From positions 2,152,001 to 2,216,000 of the forward strand of contig NZ_CP063231.1 of assembly GCF_023612255.1 (NCBI RefSeq): a stretch of 64,000 nucleotides of DNA. Reading direction: 5' to 3'. The stretch comes from Luteibacter flocculans. GTDB lineage: Bacteria; Pseudomonadota; Gammaproteobacteria; Xanthomonadales; Rhodanobacteraceae. The notes under the pieces were generated by a model. The model saw nothing but the letters and a program-made list of their open reading frames with translations, had not been told where the DNA came from and ran no database searches. Positions 18,468-25,766 of this stretch are shown piece by piece; the first letter of the stretch is position 1; each line of letters starts with the position of its first letter. Both the position numbers and the translations under genes were made by a program.

Positions 18468-18584
18468 GACGTCTTCACGCGGCTTTCGTAAGTTCTTCCT
18501 GAATCCGTGACGTGGAAGAAAGCCTGCGGAAAATTCCGTGAGCGTACGCTGTGCGGTGCCACGTGGCCGACATCGAAGATATCC

Positions 18585-19448
18585 ATGAAGAAGCTGATGC
18601 TTTTCCTCGTACTGCTTTGCCTGGCCACTGCGGCCGCGGCAGCGGATTCCCCCAAGGATGTGCAGGCGGCGATCGACCGCGGCGACTATGCGACGGCCGA
18701 GACGCTGCTCCGGCAAGCCGTGAGCGAGCACCCGTCGAGCGCGAAGGCGCATTACGTGCTCGCGGAAGTGCTCGCACACCAGGGCAACATTGGCGAAGCG
18801 AAGGCGGAGGCGACGAAAGCGTCGTCGCTGGACCCGGCCACCCATTTCACGGATCCGGCAAAGTTCCAGGCCTTCCAGCGCAAGCTCGACGCCGCGCTCG
18901 GCACGCCGGGAGCGAAGCGCCCTTTGGGGTCGCTGCGGAGCATTGACGCTCCGCAGGCGCCGGCTGTGGCCGCCCCCGTTGCCGCGACATCGAGCGGTTC
19001 GTCGCATCTCGGTCTCGTGATCGTCGGCGGCATTGCCTTGCTGCTGATCTTCTTCCTGATGCGTCGTCGCCGTGACGCGGTGCCGCCGACCACGGCCTAT
19101 CCGCCGCCCCCGGTGAACGGGCAGCCGCCCTATGGCGGGTACGGCGGCAACGGCTCGTACGGTGCCTATCCGCCGCCCCCGCCGCCGCGTTCAGGCGTGG
19201 GTTCGGCCGTCGCCGCCGGCCTGGGCGGTGTGGCGGCGGGCATGCTGCTCGATGAAGCCTTGCGCGGTCATGGCGAGTCCGGCCTCGGCGCGGGCAGTGA
19301 CCCGCGCGCGGCGGGCACGTTCGTCGATCAGCCTGCGGACCCGACAGGACAGGCTTACGATGACCTGCGCGATGACCCGATCGACATGGGCAACGATGAC
19401 GCGTCGTGGGACGACAGCAGCAGCTCGTCCGACGACGACAGCTGGTAA
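18585..19448 (+). CDS. TPR-containing membrane protein with Asp/Ser-rich tail
   Basis: 287 residues from ATG 18585. Signal peptide (MKKLMLFLVLL ... AAAADS); a pair of TPR-like helices at about 25-120 (DYATAETLLRQAVSEHPSS); a membrane helix near 155-172 (LVIVGGIALLLIFFLMRRRR); then a Pro/Gly/Tyr-rich linker, a glycine-zipper-like hydrophobic stretch (VAAGLGGVAAGMLLDEAL) and an acidic tail ending SSSSSDDDSW. The topology suggests a periplasmic TPR domain with a cytoplasmic low-complexity arm. The family is not known to me by function. It stands alone, followed by a strong hairpin. Confidence 0.85.
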   Translation: MKKLMLFLVLLCLATAAAAADSPKDVQAAIDRGDYATAETLLRQAVSEHPSSAKAHYVLAEVLAHQGNIGEAKAEATKASSLDPATHFTDPAKFQAFQRKLDAALGTPGAKRPLGSLRSIDAPQAPAVAAPVAATSSGSSHLGLVIVGGIALLLIFFLMRRRRDAVPPTTAYPPPPVNGQPPYGGYGGNGSYGAYPPPPPPRSGVGSAVAAGLGGVAAGMLLDEALRGHGESGLGAGSDPRAAGTFVDQPADPTGQAYDDLRDDPIDMGNDDASWDDSSSSSDDDSW

Positions 19449-19462
19449 GCCCGTGTCCACGC

Positions 19463-19494
19463 CCCGAACCGGCGCTGTATGACGCCGGTTCGGG
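19463..19494 (+). terminator. Hairpin after the TPR protein gene
   Basis: CCCGAACCGGCG-CTGTATGA-CGCCGGTTCGGG is a perfect 12-bp stem 14 bases after the stop codon. No T-run follows, but its position and strength fit a transcription end. Confidence 0.55.
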
Positions 19495-19584
19495 CGATCC
19501 CCCGATTCATCCTGGCGCAAGGAAGGCCGGGGCATAGTCCGGCTGCAGTGTTTCCGGCCTCGTGCCTCGTACGGAGATCGTTCC

Positions 19585-19875
19585 ATGCGCCAATCCACCC
19601 TGCTCCTGGCCGCCTCGCTCGGCCTCGCCTTTGCCTCGCACGCGTTCGCCTCGGATCGCCCCGATCCGGTCAAGCTGACCGAGAAGTGCACGAAAGAGGC
19701 CGCCGACAAGTTCGACGTGAAGCACGATTACGTCCAGCTCCAGCCCCTGCAGTCCTCGGACTCGGGCTATACGATGAGCGGTACGGCAGACGCCGGCATC
19801 GACGGCAAGAAGAACTTCACCTGCCAGTTCGACAAGAAAGGCAAGTTCGCCAACCTCGTACAGGAAGGCAAGTAA
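19585..19875 (+). CDS. Small secreted protein of unknown function
   Basis: 96 residues with GGAG ribosome site and a clear signal peptide (LLLAASLGLAFASHAFA). The mature part is about 73 residues, Lys/Asp-rich, with two cysteines (EKCTKE and FTCQFDKKGK) that could form a disulfide. It ends LVQEGK. No known domain recognised; a periplasmic PepSY-like or binding role cannot be supported. Convergent with the phospholipase gene. Confidence 0.82.
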   Translation: MRQSTLLLAASLGLAFASHAFASDRPDPVKLTEKCTKEAADKFDVKHDYVQLQPLQSSDSGYTMSGTADAGIDGKKNFTCQFDKKGKFANLVQEGK

Positions 19876-19881
19876 GCTTCC

Positions 19882-19909
19882 GCGCCGCCGCGAAGCATGG
19901 CGGCGGCGC
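19882..19909. terminator. Hairpin between convergent genes
   Basis: GCGCCGCCG-cgaagcatgg-CGGCGGCGC, a 9-bp stem six bases after the small secreted protein gene and 15 bases before the phospholipase stop. It could serve both strands. Confidence 0.5.
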
Positions 19910-19924
19910 ATTCCTTACCGTGTC

Positions 19925-22030
19925 TCAGCGCCGCGATGAAAGCGCTGGATCGGTGCGCGACGGGCGCCCCGTCTCGCGATGACCCGCGAGGCGACGCAGG
20001 AAACGCGGGTCGTGGTCGCTGGTGACGGTCATGTCGTACCAGTGATCGCTTGAAAGAATGTCCCAAAGACTCTCGACGCGGCTGCCCGGCAGAACGACGT
20101 GGCGGCGCGATGGCTGGTGCGTGTAATCGTCGCTCGGGTTGACCGTCACGATGCAGGCACGGCTTCCCTCGTTGACGATGACGAGACGCAGCAACCCGTC
20201 GAGTTCGCTTTCCGCGATGTGCACTTCCAGTGCCGCGTGCGAGCCCTGATCGGCAGCGGGCTGGCTTCCGGCGAACTGGCGAAGGAAGCCATTGGGACCG
20301 GTTACCGACAGGTCGTAGGCATGGCCGCTGTAGAGGCTTGTCCATGTGTCCGCGAGCGACTTGCCTGCTTCGACCGTATAGGTCCAGGGACCATCGGTGC
20401 GCGCCGTGGAGAACACGTGGAAGAATGCGCCCACTTTTCCCTGGTTGATGAATTCCAGCCCGTACTTGCCCGCGGCGATGTCGACGCGACCGCGTACGTC
20501 CACGTCATAGGCCAGGGGGCGCGCGGGCCGCTGGCCGGGCTCCTGCTTCGGCATGCGCTGTTCGGCAGGCGGCGCGGGGTGCAGTGGGTCGTGCTTCTGC
20601 TGGTCCGGTCGGTAATCCCCGGTGGCGGGTAGGCGAGGCGCATCGCCGTCATGGCGCGAGAAATCGAAGGCACGCGTGAGGTCGCCACACACCGCACGGC
20701 GCCAGGCGGAAATGTTCGGTTCGCGCACGCCGAAACGCGCTTCGAGAAAGCGCAGGATGGACGTGTGGTCGTAGGTCTCCGAGCACACCCAGCCGCCAGT
20801 GCTCCAGGGGGATACAACGAGCATCGGCACGCGTACGCCGAGACCATACACGCCGGGCACGAAGCCATGGCCGCCGGCATACAACTCGCCCTCGGTCGAC
20901 ACCGTCGACAATCCCTGATCGCGGGACACCGGCGCATATGGCGGCACGATGTGATCGAAGAAGCCGTCGTTCTCGTCGTAGGTGATGAACAGCGCCGTCT
21001 TGCTCCACACGTCGGGATTCGACGTGAGTGCATCCAGCACGCCGTCGACGTACCAGGCGCCGTAGTTGGCAGGCCAACTCGGATGTTCGGTATAGGCTTC
21101 GGGCGCAGCGATCCAGGACACCTGCGGCAAGCGGTTCGCCATCACGTCCTCGCGCAGCAGGGCGAAGGGCGACTGCCCGCGGGCGATCTCGGTACCGGTA
21201 CGCGCCTTGTCGTAAAGCGGGTTGCCCGGCTGCGCGTTGCGGTAGTTGTCAAAGTAAAGAAGCGAGTTGTCGCCGTAGTTCCCGATGTACGGGTTCGGCG
21301 TCCAGCCCCAGCTTCCCGCGGCGTCCAGGCCCGTGCCAATGTCCTGGTAGATCTTCCACGAGACACCCGCCTGTTCCAGTCGCTCCGGATAGGTCGTCCA
21401 GTGGTAACCCTTCTCGGCGTTGTCGAGCACGGGACCGGCGCCCTGCCCGTCGTTGCCGACGTAGCCGCTCCACATGTAGTAGCGATTGGGATCGGTCGAG
21501 GAAAGCATGCTGCAGTGATACGCATCGCAGATCGTGAAGGCGTCCGCGAGTGCATAGTGGAACGGGATGTCCTCGCGCGTCAGGTACGCCATGGTGGTGG
21601 TGCCCTTCGCCTGCACCCATCCGTCGTACTTGCCGCCGTTGGCTGCCGCGTGCGTGTCGTTCCAGCCGTGCGGCAGGTCTTCGATGAACTGCAGGCCAAG
21701 TCGCTCGGCATCCGGGTGGAACGGCAGCAGGTAGTCGTCGGGGCTCCCGGGGTGTGGCTGATGCCATACCGAGCGGCCGTTCGCGAGCGTGAAAGTGCGC
21801 GTGTCGCCGAAGCCACGCACGCCGCCGAGGCTGCCGAAGTAATGGTCGAACGAACGGTTCTCCTGCATGAGGATCACCACGTGCTCCACGTCGGCGAGGG
21901 TGCCTGTTCGCCGCGAGGCAGGAATCGAAAGCGCCTTGGTGATCGATGAGGGAACGACCCCGGCGGCGAGAGCGGCGCCCGTGGCGCCGAGTGAAAGCTT
22001 GAGGAAGTGCCGCCGATCGTGTGACGTCAT
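19925..22030 (-). CDS. Phosphocholine-type phospholipase C, Tat-exported
   Basis: 701 residues from ATG 22030. The N-terminus MTSHDRRHFLKLSLGATGAA is a twin-arginine signal, so the enzyme is exported folded. The phosphoesterase domain begins HVVILMQENRSFDHYFGSL (residues 50-69), the metal-binding start motif of bacterial phospholipase C (PlcN/PlcH/AcpA superfamily), and continues with FITYDENDGFFDHIVPP. Two C-terminal DUF756 beta domains complete the usual length of about 700. It cleaves phosphatidylcholine-like lipids to diacylglycerol and a phosphorylated head group. A CTGTCACATTT element (22130-22120) resembles half of a Pho box; the second half is poor. Frames extending to 22349 lack similarity and a ribosome site. 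Confidence 0.93.
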   Translation of the reverse strand: MTSHDRRHFLKLSLGATGAALAAGVVPSSITKALSIPASRRTGTLADVEHVVILMQENRSFDHYFGSLGGVRGFGDTRTFTLANGRSVWHQPHPGSPDDYLLPFHPDAERLGLQFIEDLPHGWNDTHAAANGGKYDGWVQAKGTTTMAYLTREDIPFHYALADAFTICDAYHCSMLSSTDPNRYYMWSGYVGNDGQGAGPVLDNAEKGYHWTTYPERLEQAGVSWKIYQDIGTGLDAAGSWGWTPNPYIGNYGDNSLLYFDNYRNAQPGNPLYDKARTGTEIARGQSPFALLREDVMANRLPQVSWIAAPEAYTEHPSWPANYGAWYVDGVLDALTSNPDVWSKTALFITYDENDGFFDHIVPPYAPVSRDQGLSTVSTEGELYAGGHGFVPGVYGLGVRVPMLVVSPWSTGGWVCSETYDHTSILRFLEARFGVREPNISAWRRAVCGDLTRAFDFSRHDGDAPRLPATGDYRPDQQKHDPLHPAPPAEQRMPKQEPGQRPARPLAYDVDVRGRVDIAAGKYGLEFINQGKVGAFFHVFSTARTDGPWTYTVEAGKSLADTWTSLYSGHAYDLSVTGPNGFLRQFAGSQPAADQGSHAALEVHIAESELDGLLRLVIVNEGSRACIVTVNPSDDYTHQPSRRHVVLPGSRVESLWDILSSDHWYDMTVTSDHDPRFLRRLAGHRETGRPSRTDPALSSRR

Positions 22031-22251
22031 GGTGTGCCCTTTGCGCGGATGGGGCGCGTGCGTCGCATGCCCACGCGCTCCGCTGACTGCGTTGCCCTGT
22101 GCCGCGCAGTGTCGCGGTGAAATGTGACAGGGTCGTTCCAATGTCTCGCCGTCGTGTATGGCGATGTGGATTCTGCGAAAGTCGTCGCATTCCGGGCAGA
22201 GGATGCTCCACAGCGCCGTCGCGCGGCACGGGACGGTCCTGCTCCGTAGCC

Positions 22252-22386
22252 ATCGCCGACAGGTCGACTCCCACCAAGCATGAGCTTCGTCGCGGCGTAT
22301 GGTGTCCTGCTGGCACACAGACATGCACCCCGCTGGCGCGGACAGACACGGAGCGCCGGCTGGGTGGGAGCCGACCTGTCGGCGAT
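22252..22386. repeat. REP-like inverted pair
   Basis: Two 24-base units of the GTGGGAGC family face each other: 22252-22275 (ATCGCCGACAGGTCGACTCC then CACC) and 22363-22386 (GGTGGGAGCCGACCTGTCGG then CGAT), differing at one base and separated by 87 bases. This is the architecture of REPIN/BIME elements. The 463-base gap 22031-22494 between the divergent phospholipase and PNGase genes otherwise holds only their promoters. Confidence 0.65.
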
Positions 22387-22494
22387 GCTCTTAGAGCATG
22401 AAGTGGACGTCTGGATGGCGATATGCCTCACCGGCGCCCTGCCGTGCTACGTTTCATCCCGCAGGGGGCCAGTACGTCGCGGGAGAACGGGCGC

Positions 22495-24282
22495 ATGGCT
22501 TTTATCGATGGGGCGGACCGCAAGGTCTTGCGATGGGTTTCGCTTGGCTGTATCGCGGCCTGTGCCGCGCAGGGGGCGTTCGCAACGACGCCAGGGTTCG
22601 ACGTGGGCTCCGCGAACGTCGCGGTGGCCGACCCCGTCGTGCCTCGACCGCCGGGCAAGGCGTGCGTGGTCGAACTGTTCACAGGGTTTACCTTCACCGA
22701 CTTCTCGAATCATCCCTATACCTATGCGCCACCGACGGGCTGCGGCCGATCGTGGTCTAAGGTCGTGCTCGAAGCCGATTTTTCCGTGACGGCGGGGCGC
22801 CAGTTCGATCGCACCGCATCGCTATGGCTGGGCGGCGCCAACCTTTACTTCGGCACCACGCAGGAGCCGTCGTCCTCGGTCGCTCCGAGCTGGCATGTGG
22901 AACGCGACGTCACCGACTTTGCCAGCCTGTTCGGCAACCCGCAGACCGGCCAGGCGGTGCTTGGCAACGTCGTCAACGACACCTATACCGGCGTGATCAG
23001 CGGCTCCGCCAGGCTCGTGTTCTACCCCGCCAATGTCCTCGCGCCTCGGGGCGATGCACCAGATGCGGTATTCCCGCTTTCAGACGGCACGGCGGGCGGA
23101 CCCGTCACGCTCAACACCGGAACCGATGCGCTGACACGCACGTTCACGCTGCCGACGAATATCGAGCGCGCTTATCTGGATGTCTTCGCCCAGGGTCAGG
23201 GCGGCGACGAGTTCTGGTATTCCTGCGTGCCCGACGAGGTCACCGCGACCGCGCAGAGCTGCGGCGGCGGAGCGTACCGCGAGGTCCAGGTCGCTATCGA
23301 TGGGCAGCCCGCCGGCGTCGCGCCCGTCTATCCGTGGATCTTCACCGGCGGCATCGATCCGTACATGTGGCGCCCCACTACAGGCGTACAGACGCTCAAC
23401 TTCGTGCCGTACCGGGTCGACATCACGCCATTCGCCTCGCTGCTCAACGACGGCAAGCCGCACGCGCTGTCCATCAACGTGACCGGGGCGAACGGCTACT
23501 TCGCCGTGACCGGCAACCTGTTCGTCTACCTCGACCGCGGTCGCAAGGTCCTTTCCGGCGCACTGACGGCCAACACCTTGAAGGGGCAATCCCCGACTGC
23601 GTCGGTAGACAACACATTGACCGACGTATCCGGCACGGTGGGCGGTGCCGTCGCCACCCACGCATCGCGCAGCTTCCGCACCAGCGGTTACGTGGATACA
23701 TCGCACGGCCGCGTCGCCACGGACGTCGCGCAGACCGTGGCATTCCGCAACACGCAGACCTTTACCATCGACGCCACGCAGTACCGGCAGGCGATCGACC
23801 AGGTGTCGACGGTGGACAGCACCACGAAGACCCGCCAGGGGCCGCTGGGATGGACGGTGACCACTGAAGCGCACTACGACTTCCCACTGGTCGCGACCTT
23901 CAAATACGCCTTCGATGCCGGTGGCAACATCGTCTCCGCGCCGAGCGCCGTCACCCAGGGCTTCTCACGCCAGTTCTCGAAGCGTGTAGGTAGCCTGCTT
24001 GTCTATCGCAGCAACGTGGACAACGGCATCGACACAGCCGATACGCTCGCCTTCACTGGTGGAGCGGTCACGGGCCACAGTGGTCAGCATAGCCGCCAGG
24101 TCTATCGGTTCAAGGACAACCTCGGCAGTTGCTACAGCCGCGAGATCGGCACGGACAGTGGTGTGCTTGCCGCGGTAGCGGACGCCAATGGCTGTGCCGG
24201 CCAGCGCAACCGGCTGCTGTGGTTTACTCATCCGGACGGCTCGTCCGATACGTCGCGCACCGAAGACCCCGGCATCTTCTAA
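22495..24282 (+). CDS. Peptide-N-glycosidase A-like protein (PNGase A family), secreted
   Basis: 595 residues from ATG 22495 (GGGAGAACGGG ribosome site). A signal peptide ends near GAFATT. The N-terminal region, with CVVELFTGFTFTDF, YAPPTGCG and LWLGGANLYFGTTQEP, matches the eukaryote-like peptide-N4-(N-acetyl-beta-glucosaminyl)asparagine amidase A family, which releases N-glycans from glycoproteins. PYRVDITPFASLLNDGKPH and a long beta-rich C-terminus follow. Cysteines are paired as expected for an exported protein. N-glycan removal fits a plant-associated life, with the phospholipase next door, but activity is inferred from family only. Confidence 0.85.
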   Translation: MAFIDGADRKVLRWVSLGCIAACAAQGAFATTPGFDVGSANVAVADPVVPRPPGKACVVELFTGFTFTDFSNHPYTYAPPTGCGRSWSKVVLEADFSVTAGRQFDRTASLWLGGANLYFGTTQEPSSSVAPSWHVERDVTDFASLFGNPQTGQAVLGNVVNDTYTGVISGSARLVFYPANVLAPRGDAPDAVFPLSDGTAGGPVTLNTGTDALTRTFTLPTNIERAYLDVFAQGQGGDEFWYSCVPDEVTATAQSCGGGAYREVQVAIDGQPAGVAPVYPWIFTGGIDPYMWRPTTGVQTLNFVPYRVDITPFASLLNDGKPHALSINVTGANGYFAVTGNLFVYLDRGRKVLSGALTANTLKGQSPTASVDNTLTDVSGTVGGAVATHASRSFRTSGYVDTSHGRVATDVAQTVAFRNTQTFTIDATQYRQAIDQVSTVDSTTKTRQGPLGWTVTTEAHYDFPLVATFKYAFDAGGNIVSAPSAVTQGFSRQFSKRVGSLLVYRSNVDNGIDTADTLAFTGGAVTGHSGQHSRQVYRFKDNLGSCYSREIGTDSGVLAAVADANGCAGQRNRLLWFTHPDGSSDTSRTEDPGIF

Positions 24283-24300
24283 GTCGGTGTGACGGAGCGT

Positions 24301-24332
24301 ACGGTGCCGCTCGACGGGTCGAGCGGCACCGT
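24301..24332. terminator. Perfect 14-bp hairpin between convergent genes
   Basis: ACGGTGCCGCTCGA-CGGG-TCGAGCGGCACCGT, a 14-bp perfect stem lying between the PNGase A-like stop and the regulator stop (it shares one base with the latter). Likely bidirectional terminator. Confidence 0.65.
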
Positions 24333-24910
24333 CAGTCCTTGAAGATGGCCGGTGTACCGACCCAGATCATGCGCACCTCGGCCTTGCCGACGTTGCGCAT
24401 GCTGTAAGGATGCCTCTGATCGAAGTGCGCGCTGTCACCCGCATCGAGCACGAACTTCTTTCTGCCCACCGTCATCTCGAGCCTGCCGCTCAGGATGTAC
24501 CAGAACCCCTCGCCTTCGCGATGAATCGTCGGCGCGGCGAGGCCTGGCGGGACCGTCAAGCGAAGCGCTTCCATCTTGCGTTCGGCATGCCTGCCGCTCA
24601 GCCGTTCGTACACGACCGGAGATTCCAGGTCGATGCGGTCATGTTCGTCGGCGCGGCAAACGATCTGCCCCGGCGAGGGCACGCCGACGAAATAATCGAC
24701 GTCGACGTCCAACGCCCGCGCAATCGCCTCCAGCGACAACAACGACGGATAGGCAAGATTCCTCTCGACCTGCGAAAGAAACGGTATCGACAGCCCCGAG
24801 CGGTTGGCGAGCGCTTGCAGCGTAAGATCCAGCCCGCGCCGGCGGTCGCGGATCGCCGATCCGATGCTCAGGCCCGCACTCTTGTCCGGCGTGCCTTGTG
24901 CGGCCGCCAT
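24332..24910 (-). CDS. XRE-family regulator with C-terminal cupin domain
   Basis: 192 residues. Helix-turn-helix at about 15-70 (LTLQALANRSGLSIPFLSQVERN) followed by a cupin barrel (about 110-185) with the HREGEGFWYILSGRLEM metal/ligand motif. Regulators of this build usually sense small metabolites such as amino acids, polyamines or fatty-acid derivatives. It starts 2 bases after the stop of the SnoaL-like gene, so the two are one operon; the direct target is unknown. Confidence 0.92.
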   Translation of the reverse strand: MAAAQGTPDKSAGLSIGSAIRDRRRGLDLTLQALANRSGLSIPFLSQVERNLAYPSLLSLEAIARALDVDVDYFVGVPSPGQIVCRADEHDRIDLESPVVYERLSGRHAERKMEALRLTVPPGLAAPTIHREGEGFWYILSGRLEMTVGRKKFVLDAGDSAHFDQRHPYSMRNVGKAEVRMIWVGTPAIFKD

Positions 24911-24912
24911 CG

Positions 24913-25362
24913 TTACGAACTGTGATCGCTGCTGATGAGCCAGCGCGTGCCGACCTTGTGAAAGAGCAACGTGGTCACGCCCGAGATCTCCGCACCCGTG
25001 TCGGGTTTGAGGTGGTAGCGGCCGATGACGAACGCGTACTGCGAACCCAGCGGCTTGACGTCCACCAGTTCCAGAGTGAGCTTGCCCAGACTGGCACCGG
25101 GCTTCTGAAACCGCGAGGCGTACATGGCTTCAATCGCCTCGTAACCTTCGACGATGCCGCTCGCGCTTACATAGCGCGTGCCCGGCGCACGTTCGTAGCA
25201 TTCCATGAAGGTCTTGAGATCGCCTGCCGACCATGCTGCAGCGCTCGCATCCAGCGTCTGCTTGATGGCGGCGGACGTCGACACAGGAGGTGTTTCAGCC
25301 GACACGGCGATGGTTGCAGACACAGCGCTCAACGCGCAGAACAGCACGGAAGTGGTTTTCAT
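24913..25362 (-). CDS. Secreted SnoaL/DUF4440-like protein
   Basis: 149 residues from ATG 25362 with an AGGGG ribosome site. A signal peptide (MKTTSVLFCALSAVSATIAVSA) is followed by a cone-shaped NTF2/ketosteroid-isomerase-like fold: IKQTLDASAAAWSAGDLKTFMECY, then GYEAIEAMYASRF and a C-terminal TTLLFHKVGTRWLISSDHSS. This superfamily includes enzymes and ligand binders, so no reaction can be given. Cotranscribed with the cupin regulator downstream. Confidence 0.87.
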   Translation of the reverse strand: MKTTSVLFCALSAVSATIAVSAETPPVSTSAAIKQTLDASAAAWSAGDLKTFMECYERAPGTRYVSASGIVEGYEAIEAMYASRFQKPGASLGKLTLELVDVKPLGSQYAFVIGRYHLKPDTGAEISGVTTLLFHKVGTRWLISSDHSS

Positions 25363-25482
25363 GGCACCCCTGAAGCATGTGAGAAGTCGCTCTGCCGGCG
25401 TCGTCGTCGAAAGGCTGACGGTATCGACCGGAACCATTTAGGTGGCTATCTGACCGGTTCGGTTCGATCCTAACGTAAAAGC

Positions 25483-25511
25483 TTGACGTCATCAAAACTT
25501 TTTGATCTTAT
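25483..25511 (+). promoter_or_regulatory. Sigma70-like promoter with operator in its spacer
   Basis: TTGACG (25483-25488), a 17-base spacer and TCTTAT (25506-25511) make a good -35/-10 pair upstream of the TonB receptor at 25767. The spacer holds the 16-base inverted repeat ATCAAAA-CT-TTTTGAT (25491-25506), ideally placed for a repressor to block RNA polymerase. The rest of the 404-base gap (25363-25766) is AT-richer than its surroundings and holds no convincing gene. Confidence 0.55.
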
Positions 25512-25766
25512 CGAAATCACGCAGTGTGCACCGCAGCATACGCGATTTTTGGACGGCCATACGTTAGGGCGCCAGGGGATACAGGCGCAGCCGGTCATGG
25601 ACGTCTGGTGTCAATCGAGCAACGGCCACTCACGGCATCGTCCGTGGTACGAGGTCCGGGGGCATACACATCAAAACAGGCGAACGCGCTCTGAACCATG
25701 AGCGTGCACGAAGGACGTGCACGTTTCGCAGGCCGTCTTCTGTCCAGCCGACTCTGGGGAGTCCCA

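Noticed and set aside
25483-25701. 72-codon frame upstream of the TonB receptor
   Set aside because: Begins inside the promoter hexamers, no ribosome site, no similarity.
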